This document shows, one piece after another, positions 1-7,394 of a stretch of 21,152 nucleotides of DNA (position 1 is its first letter; each line of letters begins with the position of its first letter). Source of the DNA: a virus; the IMG/VR virus record IMGVR_UViG_3300048588_000279, positions 1 through 21,152 of that record. The stretch is one strand, 5' to 3'. The position numbers and the translations under genes are program-made. The notes under the pieces were generated by a model, which searched no databases, had not been told where the DNA came from, and saw nothing but the letters and a program-made list of their open reading frames with translations.

Positions 1-2624
1 CCACCGCCGTTGCTGTTGGCGCCGGTGAGCATCCGCTTGGTTTCGGCAGCGTTGAACATGTGCCCCTTGCCCGACGCGTAGCCGAGCTCAGGGCCCTTCT
101 CGCCGGCGAGGAACCACCCATTCCACAGCGGGCCGCCCTCAGCTCGCGCGCCGTCAAGGGGCGCGGCCGGGTTCGGCAGGCCGGGGTCGCCGTTCAGGTC
201 GCCGAACATCTTGCCGCCCTGGCCGCCCGTGCCGTTCCCGCCCATGCCGCCCGGCTTGATCGAGTTGAGCAGGCCGCCGATGCTGTCGATCGTTTCCCTC
301 AGGAAGGGGACGGCAGCGATGATGCCGTTGATCAGGCTGTCGATGATCGCCTTGCCTGCCGCGAAGAGATCGATGTTGTCGAAGGCGGTCTGCAGGAAGG
401 TCCGCAGTTCTTCGATTTTCGCGATCGCGTTCGTGACGTGGGTCGGGATGTCGGTCAGGAACTTGATGACCTGGTCGAGAACCGTGATCTCGATCGAGAG
501 CCCCACGCCGAAGGCCTGGCCGAGCAGCCGCATGAACTCGGAGAACCCGCTCATGTCGGCGTTGGCGATGGCCTCGGCGATGCCGGTGATCAGATCCCAC
601 AGGCCGGTCGCAAAGTCGGCGATCGTGGTGCCCCAGCGGCCGAGGATCTCCATCGTCGCCGGGTCGATCCCCTCGGTGAGCCCCGTGAAGAAGGACACGG
701 CCCCATCGGCCGCCGTTTTCGTCAGGTTGCCAACCGCACCGACGATGGCGACAACCGCATTGCCGAACGAGATGAAGATCGGGGTGATCGTGTCGAGGAT
801 CGGCTGCGCATCACTGCGGAGCTTTTCGAGGAACTTCAGGAAGTCGGGCACCTTGTTGACCAGGTCGGCCAACGTCGTTCCCACCGTCTGCCCCCACCCG
901 GCGAAATCGAAACCGTCGCCAAGGCTGTTTAGGGCATTGGGTAGCTGCTCGATCCAAAGGACCACCTCCGAGAACAAGGCCGTCGCCTCGGGGGTAAGCC
1001 CCTGGGTGAAGAACTTGGTCAGGTTGTTCCAGAAGGCGTTCAGTCCGTCCCAGTTTTGGAAAGCCAGGTAGCCGAGCGCGGCGGCCACGATCGTGATCGG
1101 GTTCGACATCAGGGCCAGCGCCGAGGCGACGCCCGAGATTGCGAAGCCGATCGGCGCGAGGGCGGTCAGGGCCAGGAACGCGTATGCCCCCAGACGGAGG
1201 GCCTGGGGGTTGATGACCGAGATGGTGTCTACGAGCTTCACCAGCTCCTGCAGGCCCTTCACTGCGTCGTTGAGCAGGCCGGTGTCGGCCAGCGTCAGGA
1301 CGAAGTTCTCGATTGAGGCGGTGAGCTCGTACCAGTCGCCGACCACGCCCTTGAGCCGCTTGGAGGACATCTCCGATGCGGCGCCGTCCATGTTCTGCTC
1401 GAAGTCGGCGGTCGTTCCGGCCAGGTCGCCGGCAAGGAACGCCATCATCTTCACGGCGTGCTGCTTGCCGAAGATCGCCCCGAAAAGAGCTTCGGACTGC
1501 GGGTTCGACTGGAAGGCCTTCATCAGACCAACCAGGTCAACCTGGGTGCCGAGCACCGTCAGCGACTCGCTCAGGCTGTTGGCAAGAGCGGTCTGGTCGA
1601 CGATGCCCTGGTCGCCGACCGCCTGGTTGATCAGCTCCGAAAGCCGAGAGACCAGCTTTGCGGGAGACTTCGCGATAGCCGGGTCATCGAGCGCCGCCTG
1701 GATCTGCTTGTCGAGCCCCATCTCCTCGATGTGGATGCCATCCATGCCGAGGTTGGTGATGAGGTCCGAGGCGTTGATCTTCTGCGCGCCGGTGACGTAG
1801 TCGCCGAGGTCGATGTTCAGCTTGGCAAAGGCTTCCGACGCGGCCTTCGACGGGTTGATCAGCTGCAGCAGAGCGTAGCGCAGGCCCGTGCCCGCGTTCG
1901 ACCCCATCATGCCGTTGTTGGCGAGGACGGTCAGGGACGCGCCCAGCTCTTCGACGGACATGCCGGTGGCAGCAGCGGCAGCAGCCACGTACTTCAGGGT
2001 GACGCCGAGGTCGGGGATTTCGGCCAGCGACCGGTTGGCGGCATAGGCCATCATGTCGGCGATCTTCGCCGTCGATGCCGCAGCCTCCTCCTCGGTGCCC
2101 ATCGCCAGTCGCATCGCGGTCGCGGTTGCGATCAGGTAGGACGACGACTCCTTGAAGCCGAAGTCGCCGGCAAAGGCGAGGTTCAGGGTGTTGGCGAGCG
2201 ATCCGCGGATCTGCTCGAAGGTCATGCCCGACTTCGCGAGTTCAAGCGCGGCCTGCATGATGTCGACGTTGGTCGCGGGATAGAGGGCATTCAAGTCCCG
2301 CGACAGCTGCTCCAGCTCTTCGCGCTGCCCGGCGGTGAGATCGGTCACCGCCTCGATGGCGTTGCCGACCTTCTCGAACTCGAAGACCTGCTCCGCCATG
2401 TTCTTGGCGGCGATGGTGCCGACGGCCCCGAGGGCCGCCGAGTCGCTGGCCGCCTGCCGGACCGAGCGCCCGGTGGCGGCCACCGGCTTGGAGACCGCGC
2501 CCATCGTCCGCAGTCCGGCCATAGTGCCACTGAGGGAGGAGAGGACACCGCTGATCATGCGGGCCGGACCCGACACCTGATCAATCAGGCGAAGGGTCAA
2601 AGTTGCTTCACGACCGGATGCCAT
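1..2624 (-). CDS. Tail tape measure protein (C-terminus cut by window edge)
   Basis: This protein sets tail length and sits inside the tube during assembly. The frame is open from an ATG at 2624 to the window start, giving 874 visible codons. Residues about 90-290 look like the TP901/PhageMin_Tail core, with alternating helices and the segment LAKSGMTFEQIRGSL. Residues about 475-525 are strongly hydrophobic and could form membrane-spanning helices, which is common in this family. Near the left edge the motif RAEGGPLWNGWFLAGEKGPE is the typical tape-measure C-terminal signature, so only a short piece should be missing. The start is supported by GGGAG at 2631-2635, six bases upstream. The gene overlaps the gpE' frame by 17 bases. 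At about 0.15 nm per residue, a tail of at least roughly 130 nm would be expected; this is inference. The family call is secure; only the exact end is unknown. Confidence 0.93.
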   Translation of the reverse strand, partial: MASGREATLTLRLIDQVSGPARMISGVLSSLSGTMAGLRTMGAVSKPVAATGRSVRQAASDSAALGAVGTIAAKNMAEQVFEFEKVGNAIEAVTDLTAGQREELEQLSRDLNALYPATNVDIMQAALELAKSGMTFEQIRGSLANTLNLAFAGDFGFKESSSYLIATATAMRLAMGTEEEAAASTAKIADMMAYAANRSLAEIPDLGVTLKYVAAAAAATGMSVEELGASLTVLANNGMMGSNAGTGLRYALLQLINPSKAASEAFAKLNIDLGDYVTGAQKINASDLITNLGMDGIHIEEMGLDKQIQAALDDPAIAKSPAKLVSRLSELINQAVGDQGIVDQTALANSLSESLTVLGTQVDLVGLMKAFQSNPQSEALFGAIFGKQHAVKMMAFLAGDLAGTTADFEQNMDGAASEMSSKRLKGVVGDWYELTASIENFVLTLADTGLLNDAVKGLQELVKLVDTISVINPQALRLGAYAFLALTALAPIGFAISGVASALALMSNPITIVAAALGYLAFQNWDGLNAFWNNLTKFFTQGLTPEATALFSEVVLWIEQLPNALNSLGDGFDFAGWGQTVGTTLADLVNKVPDFLKFLEKLRSDAQPILDTITPIFISFGNAVVAIVGAVGNLTKTAADGAVSFFTGLTEGIDPATMEILGRWGTTIADFATGLWDLITGIAEAIANADMSGFSEFMRLLGQAFGVGLSIEITVLDQVIKFLTDIPTHVTNAIAKIEELRTFLQTAFDNIDLFAAGKAIIDSLINGIIAAVPFLRETIDSIGGLLNSIKPGGMGGNGTGGQGGKMFGDLNGDPGLPNPAAPLDGARAEGGPLWNGWFLAGEKGPELGYASGKGHMFNAAETKRMLTGANSNGG

Positions 2625-2724
2625 TCACCTCTCCCAGCACGCGTAGAGCCTCCGCCCACCAGCCCGCGAGCTCCTCGAAGTCCATCTCGAGGAGGTCGCG
2701 GTAGGAGAAGTGGAGGACGTGCAT
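2608..2724 (-). CDS. gpE'-like tail assembly chaperone frame (P2 GpE family), probably reached by -1 frameshift
   Basis: This is a 38-codon frame, from an ATG that overlaps the gpE stop (TAATG) to a TGA inside the tape measure start region. It reads MHVLHFSYRDLLEMDFEEL followed by a Trp-Trp-rich helix, matching the P2 GpE/E' pattern of an aromatic 'FxW/Y' motif then 'M..EEL..W...A'. The same frame stays open upstream to 2865 without any ATG, GTG or TTG. Immediately before the ATG it encodes WRKWRGYAADV, which also looks like real protein. The frame is -1 relative to gpE, as in P2 and lambda chaperone pairs. So the product is probably an extension of gpE rather than a free peptide, though start-stop coupling at TAATG is the alternative. 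It would bind the tape measure during tail assembly. Confidence 0.72.
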   Translation of the reverse strand: MHVLHFSYRDLLEMDFEELAGWWAEALRVLGEVNGIRS

Positions 2725-3122
2725 TACGTCTGCGGCGTACCCTCGCCATTTCCGCCAGTCGGTGCGTTCGCCGCGGACACCAACTGGGGCATAAAATCCT
2801 TGGCCTCGCTGGCGAGGCGGGCGAAGTCGACCGCATCGAGCGAGATGATGACGAGCGGGGGCACGTCACACATCGCGGCAAAGACCACCATCTCAGGCGA
2901 GATGCCGCTGTTGAGCTGTCCCTGGAGATCCATCAGCTCGCGGCCGACGAGGCGGCGGGCGGTGATGCGGTGGTACTCGACCCCGAGGAGCTCGAACGGC
3001 TCGACCAGGTCGATGGTCTTGGAGCGCGGGCGACCGCTCAAATAGCGAGGGGCGGCCGGAGCCGCCCCTGCTACTGGAACCGATGCCTCGACGCCTTTCG
3101 TGGCGCTGACGATTTTATCCAT
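2724..3122 (-). CDS. Tail assembly chaperone, gpE-like
   Basis: This 132-aa protein lies between tube and tape measure, the position of gene E in P2 and of the equivalent Mu gene. The core at residues 35-105 (TIDLVEPFELLGVEYHRITA, then a Leu/Met-rich helical stretch) resembles the phage tail assembly chaperone family of E/41/14-type proteins. It is preceded by an Ala/Pro-rich N-terminus. It likely binds the tape measure and recruits tube subunits, and is absent from the finished virion. It starts 8 bases inside the tube gene with no clear Shine-Dalgarno sequence, so coupling to tube translation is likely. A strong hairpin lies early in the coding region (3048-3069). The run GATTTTATG at 2798-2790 (residues 109-111) is a candidate slip site into the gpE' frame. 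Confidence 0.82.
   Translation of the reverse strand: MDKIVSATKGVEASVPVAGAAPAAPRYLSGRPRSKTIDLVEPFELLGVEYHRITARRLVGRELMDLQGQLNSGISPEMVVFAAMCDVPPLVIISLDAVDFARLASEAKDFMPQLVSAANAPTGGNGEGTPQT
3048..3069 (-). other. Strong hairpin in early gpE coding sequence
   Basis: A perfect 9-bp GC-rich stem (AGGGGCGGC with GCCGCCCCT) closes a 4-base loop. It lies about codons 18-25 of gpE. On the minus strand it is followed by CGCTATTTGAG, not by a clean T-run, so I do not call it a terminator. It could lower gpE translation or transcript passage; this is inference. Confidence 0.4.
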
Positions 3123-3633
3123 TGGAATACCCGAGGATGGTGTTGATGTTGGCGAGCTGGTCGACGCGGTTGATCACACGACGGGGCGGGTAAGCCTGGA
3201 TGTCGTGCGTCACCGAGCCGGCGATCTCGTAGCGGTAGGCGAGGATGCCGCTCATGGTCACCTCGATGCCGCCCTTCTCGCCGCGCTTCCACACGTCGCG
3301 GGAGTGCTCGTTGAACTGGCCCTGCAGCACCACGACGTGGGCGTCGTGCTCTCCGGTCAGGGCGTTCAGCACGGCGCCGCGAGCGGTAACCGAGATGAAC
3401 TTGCCCGGACCCTGAGCAACCTGCTGCAGGACGTTGCGGGCATGGCCGGCGAACTTGAAGCTCGCCTCGAGGGCCTCGAGGGCCGCCATGCCGTGGTTGA
3501 CTTCGAGGTCCATGCCGCCACCGCGGTAGGCCTGCTGGACGACCTTGGGGGTCGGCAGGCCGATCTCCTCGCAGTCGATGCCGTGGTCCACGCCTGCGAT
3601 GTAGACGGTGAACCCCTGAAGAATGTCGCGCAT
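3115..3633 (-). CDS. Major tail tube protein (P2 FII family)
   Basis: This 172-aa protein is the usual length for contractile-tail tube proteins. It starts MRDILQGFTVYIAGVDHGID, contains the glycine-rich GGGMDLEVNHGMAALEA segment, and ends with the YRYEIAGSVTHDIQ region typical of P2 FII. It forms the inner hexameric tube through which DNA passes. The start ATG is preceded by AGGAG about 7 bases upstream. It lies directly downstream of the sheath gene with a 27-base gap and overlaps gpE by 8 bases, matching the P2 order FI-FII-E-E'-T. Nothing is missing by length. Confidence in the family is high. Confidence 0.92.
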   Translation of the reverse strand: MRDILQGFTVYIAGVDHGIDCEEIGLPTPKVVQQAYRGGGMDLEVNHGMAALEALEASFKFAGHARNVLQQVAQGPGKFISVTARGAVLNALTGEHDAHVVVLQGQFNEHSRDVWKRGEKGGIEVTMSGILAYRYEIAGSVTHDIQAYPPRRVINRVDQLANINTILGYSNG

Positions 3634-3660
3634 TCGTTTCTCCTAGCGTGACGTGTGGGG

Positions 3661-5115
3661 TTAGATCGCGCGGCCCGAGAGCCGTGCGATTTCGCGGATG
3701 GCGTCCTGCCCGAGCTGCTCGTAGTAGCCAGTGTTCCGCGAGAACTGGAACGTGATGTGCTCGATCGGCGCCGGGCCTTCGGCGTCGTAGGACACGTAGA
3801 GATGGCCGTCTGCCCAGCTCTCCTTGGTGTTGAGGCCGGCATCGAGCCAGACCCGACCACCCAGGGTCGCCCCCATCGCCTTCCACTTGCGGAGGGCCTG
3901 GTTCACCGTCTCGGCGATGTCCGTCAGCACCTGCAGGCTGAAGGGCTTGTCGATGAACGGTTCGTGCGCCAGCTCGATCGAAGAGATGATCGTGTCGTGC
4001 GCGCGGCGGACCGACCAGAACTTCTTGAGCGGGTCACCCGAGGGAACGCGGGAGCCCCAGAGCTTGAAGCCGCCGGAGGGCGACCGCACGATCGTGGCGA
4101 CCGAGTTCTTGTTGAGGTACTGGCTCTCGACCGAGGGGTCGGACATCGAGTGCTCGACCACGCGGTGGGCGCCGACGATGCCGGCGATGACGTGGTTGGA
4201 GGGCGCTGCCCAGAAGCCTTCGGTGTAGTCGACCTGGGCCTGGAGGCCGGCGACGCGGGCGGAGGCCGGCTCGCTGACGATGGCGTCACCCTTCTGGATC
4301 TTCACGAAGGGGTCGACGATCAGCATGCGATCGCTGTCCCAGTCCAGGCGGTAGGCCACCGCGGCGTCCGAGGTCGAGTTCGGGCCGTCGGCGATGACGC
4401 AGGCGCGCAGGATGTTGGCGATGACCAGCAGCTCGGCGGTCACGGGGTTGGCGACGACGCCAACGACGGCCGTTGCCGTAGCCGTGGTAGTAAATCCACC
4501 GCCGGTCAGCACGACAGTCGGGGCCGAGGTGTAGCCGGAACCCGGGTTGTCGATGATGATGTCGGTGACCTTGCCGCCGGCGACGACCGCGTGGGCCAGT
4601 GCGCCCGAGCCGCCGCCACCGGTGAAGGAGACGGCGGGGGCGGAGGTGTAACCGGCACCCTGCACGCCGACCGTAACGTCGCTGAGCCCGTCGGTCGGGC
4701 GGTGGCCGGTAAAGCCGGGAGCGATGAGCAGCTTGGGGTCGAGGTTCAGCAGGTTCTTCGACTTGCGCAGGGCGTGCGCGCCGGTGCGGGCGGTCGGGCT
4801 GCCGACGATGTTGCCGCAGGTGGCGGCCAGGTTGGCGCCCTCTTCCACGCGGACCACCACGACGGTCTGCGACACGCGGGTGGCCTGGTCGAAGATGGCG
4901 TTGATGGCGTCGAGAAGAGTGCCGGCCTCGCCGAGCCCTTCGGGCACGTCATTGATGCCGTGGATCGCGATCGGCGTGTCCAGCGGCCACAGCAGCTCGT
5001 CGGCGTCCGGGGCGGTGCCCACGAGGCCGATCACGCCGGTGTCGATAGTCGCGACCGGGCGCGGGCCGCTGTCCTTCTCAACGGTCTCAATACCGTGGAG
5101 GTAGATGTCTGCCAT
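3661..5115 (-). CDS. Tail sheath protein (P2 FI family) with a glycine-rich insertion
   Basis: This 484-aa protein has the features of P2 FI sheath: an N-terminal Val/Gly-rich strand region (VATIDTGVIGLVGTAP), the KLLIAPGF strand at about 128-135, and the conserved C-terminal half with SPSGGFKLWGSRVPSG (345-360) and HEPFIDKPFSLQVLTDI (384-400). It is longer than P2 FI, which is about 396 aa. The excess is a block at about residues 139-224 holding two related GxGYTSAP units. The block interrupts the sheath fold directly after LLIAPGF and before TAELLVIANILRACVIADGP, where P2-like sheaths run on continuously. A perfect AAGGAG lies 8 bases before the ATG, fitting high expression. The sheath contracts around the tube to drive it through the envelope. 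Confidence 0.93.
   Translation of the reverse strand: MADIYLHGIETVEKDSGPRPVATIDTGVIGLVGTAPDADELLWPLDTPIAIHGINDVPEGLGEAGTLLDAINAIFDQATRVSQTVVVVRVEEGANLAATCGNIVGSPTARTGAHALRKSKNLLNLDPKLLIAPGFTGHRPTDGLSDVTVGVQGAGYTSAPAVSFTGGGGSGALAHAVVAGGKVTDIIIDNPGSGYTSAPTVVLTGGGFTTTATATAVVGVVANPVTAELLVIANILRACVIADGPNSTSDAAVAYRLDWDSDRMLIVDPFVKIQKGDAIVSEPASARVAGLQAQVDYTEGFWAAPSNHVIAGIVGAHRVVEHSMSDPSVESQYLNKNSVATIVRSPSGGFKLWGSRVPSGDPLKKFWSVRRAHDTIISSIELAHEPFIDKPFSLQVLTDIAETVNQALRKWKAMGATLGGRVWLDAGLNTKESWADGHLYVSYDAEGPAPIEHITFQFSRNTGYYEQLGQDAIREIARLSGRAI
4462..4677 (-). repeat. Two tandem GxGYTSAP repeat units inside the tail sheath
   Basis: Residues 147-178 and 185-218 of the sheath are two copies of one unit of about 32 residues: a short strand, G(A/S)GYTSAP, a strand, then TGGG and an Ala/Thr-rich strand. 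The copies are diverged but line up throughout. The unit is known to me from phage structural proteins and bacterial surface proteins, where it recurs as a beta-rich decoration domain. Confidence 0.75.
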
Positions 5116-5142
5116 TTGCAGAGCTCCTTAGGTGTTTGGCTG

Positions 5143-5550
5143 TTAGGCCGCGATGGGGGTGGTTTCGCTGAAGATGCGGACCGCCACGAACATGACCAGG
5201 GCCTTCCAGCGAGGGACGCCGAGGATCAGCATTGCCTCGAGGAAGACGCCGTCGGCCGTTGCCCGGTCGAAGGCCTCACCCTCGGGAGAGCGCCACGAGT
5301 AGAGGAAGTCGTGGAGCACCGCCGCCGCCGCATACTGCGGATCGTGCGGCGGGAAGAGCCACCACAGTGCACGGGGCACGGTGGCGAGGTCGGTCGGGAA
5401 GTTCTCCGGCACCGTGACCGTCAGGCCAGAGCCCTTGAACCCGATGTCGTAGGAGAACTCCCGGGTGGTGCGGTATCCGCGCCGGGGAGTGTCAGGCGAA
5501 AGCACGAGGGGCGCCGTGAAGCGCCCCTCCTTGCCGGTCTGCGATGTCAT
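5143..5550 (-). CDS. DUF1353 family protein
   Basis: This 135-aa protein carries the DUF1353 signature: FPTDLATVPR at residues 51-60, and AAAAVLHDFLY at 74-84, followed by an Arg/Asp-containing helix (DRATADGVFLEAM). The His-Asp pair (80-81) is the conserved polar centre. The molecular function is not established. I chose the ATG at 5550, preceded by AGAGGG, because upstream residues in the same frame look unstructured and overlap the previous gene. It sits between the fibre cluster and the sheath gene with short gaps on both sides, so it is probably expressed with the tail genes. A C-terminal hydrophobic stretch (about 113-127) may be a buried helix rather than a membrane segment. Confidence 0.75.
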   Translation of the reverse strand: MTSQTGKEGRFTAPLVLSPDTPRRGYRTTREFSYDIGFKGSGLTVTVPENFPTDLATVPRALWWLFPPHDPQYAAAAVLHDFLYSWRSPEGEAFDRATADGVFLEAMLILGVPRWKALVMFVAVRIFSETTPIAA

Positions 5551-5558
5551 GTTGCCCT

Positions 5559-6053
5559 CTACGCTGCGATGTCCGAGGCCCACATCCAGAGCAGCGTGCG
5601 CTCGTTTTCCGGGATGCCCGCCAGCCCCATGAGGGTCTGGGTCATCGGGTGATCCCACTGGATGACGGTGGTGCGATCCCACCAGACCTGCGCGATGGCG
5701 CGGTCGACCGGATCCTCGATGGCCGCGATGGCGGTCTCGACGACGGCCAGATCGTAGCCGGCCGATAGGAGGCCGATGCGCAGCTGCCGGTCCGTCAGGG
5801 AAACGTCCGAGGGGGTGAGCTCCGGGATGTCCTCGAGCTCATGCACGAAGGATACAACCCCTGCAACTCGCGCCACAGTTGTGCCGATCGCGCGTTTGCC
5901 TTCTGGCACGCCGGGGTCAACGGGGAGGAACAGTCCCACCGAAGCGAGCTCGGCCTCCGTCCATTTTTGCGCGATGTCGCGCGGGTACAAGATGCCGTCG
6001 ACTGGCTCGCCGCTCCAAGCGACGAACCCAGTCTCGGTTTCACGGTAGAGCAT
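5559..6053 (-). CDS. Phage protein of unknown function downstream of fibre genes
   Basis: I do not recognise this 164-aa protein with certainty. Its N-terminal half is beta-rich (MLYRETETGFVAWSGEPVDG). The C-terminal half holds LTDRQLRIGLLSAGYDLAVV, then an Ala-rich helix and WWDRTTVIQWDHPM. Similar helical tails, with an R-Q-R/L motif and a closing acidic/aromatic segment, recur in small proteins next to phage tail fibres. A fibre-associated or fibre-assembly role is therefore possible, but this is inference. The ATG is preceded by AAGGGG about 7 bases upstream. It follows the 254-aa gene by 14 bases and precedes the DUF1353 gene by 8. Confidence 0.6.
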   Translation of the reverse strand: MLYRETETGFVAWSGEPVDGILYPRDIAQKWTEAELASVGLFLPVDPGVPEGKRAIGTTVARVAGVVSFVHELEDIPELTPSDVSLTDRQLRIGLLSAGYDLAVVETAIAAIEDPVDRAIAQVWWDRTTVIQWDHPMTQTLMGLAGIPENERTLLWMWASDIAA

Positions 6054-6067
6054 GATGGCCCCTTGGG

Positions 6068-6832
6068 TTACCTGAAGGATACTGCGATCCCGAGCGCGGC
6101 GTTGCCGGATGAGCCCGAGTACGCTGGCGTGATGACCTTGTTGGCCTCGAAACCAACGCCGTTGTTCTCGTAGAACGCGCAGCCGTGCTTCGAGGTACTC
6201 TCGATGAGCTGGTCATAGACCTCGGTAGCGTTGGTCCACACGATGTCGCCGGAGTAGCCGCCCTTATAGACGGCCACCGCTGCCGCGCCGCCGTCTGGCA
6301 CATCCAGCGTGAACGGGGACGTCAGGCCGCTCACAAAGATGTTTTGGCCGTCAACCTTAGCCGGGGTGTCCAGGTTCTCGACCTTGAGGATGTGGATGGC
6401 GCCGCGAGAGCGGGCGGTGGTCCATGTAGCCGAGAACGAAATGGTGCCCGCAGACAGTCCGAGGCCGAACGCGCAGGCGTGTTCGCCGTCGAGCGGGGTG
6501 CGCGACACACCGCCGATGGTGACGTTGGACACCGTCCCATAGGACGACGCCTGATCCCCGACGCCGATGAGCAAGACGTCGCAAGCCTCGGTGAGCGTGA
6601 AGTTGCCGCTGAGCGTGTTGCCGTTGGCCGTGAACCCCACAGAGGTGATGTAAGTGAGCTTGACGGGGAGTGGTGCCCCGCCGAGCAGCCCGCCTATGCC
6701 AGGGAGCCCGGCCTCCTTCAGGCGGGCGCGTTCGGCTCGAAGGATGTCGTCGCCGGGGCGGATGATGGCGGGGCGCTTGGCCTCCCAGTGCTCGGGCAAG
6801 ATAAGCTGCGGAGGCGGTCCCATTTGAAGCAT
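6068..6832 (-). CDS. Probable tail-tip or fibre-associated protein, function unknown
   Basis: This 254-aa protein begins with a Pro-rich stretch (LPEHWEAKRPAIIRPGDDIL), then a short helix and a Gly/Leu-rich linker at about 43-55. The remainder is a beta-rich, Thr/Ser/Gly-rich domain without clear repeats (GNTLSGNFTLTEACDVLLIG and FSATWTTARSRGAIHILKVE). This looks like a single beta-sandwich, as found in phage receptor-binding or virion-surface proteins. I cannot name a family. It is the last of the fibre-like genes before the 164-aa protein, starting one base after the 186-aa fibre gene's stop codon. ATG codons exist at residues 1 and 4 (MLQM), so the exact start is not certain. Confidence 0.6.
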   Translation of the reverse strand: MLQMGPPPQLILPEHWEAKRPAIIRPGDDILRAERARLKEAGLPGIGGLLGGAPLPVKLTYITSVGFTANGNTLSGNFTLTEACDVLLIGVGDQASSYGTVSNVTIGGVSRTPLDGEHACAFGLGLSAGTISFSATWTTARSRGAIHILKVENLDTPAKVDGQNIFVSGLTSPFTLDVPDGGAAAVAVYKGGYSGDIVWTNATEVYDQLIESTSKHGCAFYENNGVGFEANKVITPAYSGSSGNAALGIAVSFR

Positions 6833-6833
6833 G

Positions 6834-7394
6834 TCAGATGTCCTTACTCGCCAGCATCAGATGAACCTTGCCCCCCTGCCGCACGAAGTAGCTGAACAGA
6901 TAGGTCTGCCCGCTAGGTATCGTGACGGCCGTGCCGGAGAATGCGGAGGTTGTGAGGCCCACGGTCCGGTTTCCGCCGGACGCGGTGATCTCGATTGTGC
7001 CGGACTGGCTCTTCAGGTTGGTGGCGGCGTTGAAGACGATGTTGCCGGTGGCCGTCCCGTACGCGTGGATGAAGGTGGCGAGGTCCAGGGTCAGGTTGCC
7101 TGAGAGCGTGGCCCCCAGGTTGACCGGGACCGCCGCGTCCCACACCGCATCCGCGGTCAGCACCTTCCCAACCACCTTGGCGAGGAAGTTCGCTGCGGTT
7201 GCGATGGCGGTCTGTAGCACGTAGAGGGCGTCGTGGTTGTGCGCCTCCTTGGCCAGGGGCGTTCCCCCAGGCGTGACCCCGTCGTGCACCACGACGGTTT
7301 TCTTGGTCGTATCGATTGTGATCTCGCCAGAGATCCCGGTGAACGCCGCGTGCTCAGCGGTGGTGCCGCGTCGCCGCTGCACTGCAGTGCTCAT
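6834..7394 (-). CDS. Tail fibre protein with Mtd-type N-terminal module
   Basis: Residues 1-48 of this 186-aa protein (RRRGTTAEHAAFTG, EITIDTTKKTVVVHDG, TPGG) match the short N-terminal domain seen in major tropism determinant and many tail fibre proteins. An HNH-type histidine cluster follows (AHNHDALY, 51-58), comparable to other fibre neck regions. Residues 57-183 form a beta-rich C-terminal domain (KVLTADAVW, TLDLATFIHAYGT) that is clearly related to the end of the 359-aa fibre protein. It shares an ATGA overlap with the 77-aa gene upstream. It probably forms a trimeric fibre or its tip. No variable-repeat pattern or reverse transcriptase is visible, so the N-terminal match does not imply a diversity-generating system. 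Confidence 0.78.
   Translation of the reverse strand: MSTAVQRRRGTTAEHAAFTGISGEITIDTTKKTVVVHDGVTPGGTPLAKEAHNHDALYVLQTAIATAANFLAKVVGKVLTADAVWDAAVPVNLGATLSGNLTLDLATFIHAYGTATGNIVFNAATNLKSQSGTIEITASGGNRTVGLTTSAFSGTAVTIPSGQTYLFSYFVRQGGKVHLMLASKDI

Noticed and set aside
1187-1209. Seven-base inverted repeat in the tape measure gene (CCCCCAG with CTGGGGG)
   Set aside because: Inside a well-supported coding region, short, without T-run; expected by chance in GC-rich DNA.
2597-2881. Minus-strand 94-codon frame in the gpE/gpE' region
   Set aside because: Arg/Pro/Ser-rich sequence in the third frame; the gpE and gpE' frames explain the region better.
1458-3146. Plus-strand open frame (562 codons) across tape measure and chaperone genes
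   Set aside because: It spans several real minus-strand genes and their boundaries and shows no family pattern.
3655-5652. Long plus-strand open frame (665 codons) opposite the sheath gene
   Set aside because: It is antisense to recognised sheath and DUF1353 genes and its translation is Arg/Asp/Gly/Val-rich low-complexity sequence without any motif, as expected from GC-rich codon shadow.
6834-7394. Diversity-generating retroelement suggested by the Mtd-like domain
   Set aside because: No reverse transcriptase, no template-variable repeat pair and no lectin-type C-terminus is visible in the window.
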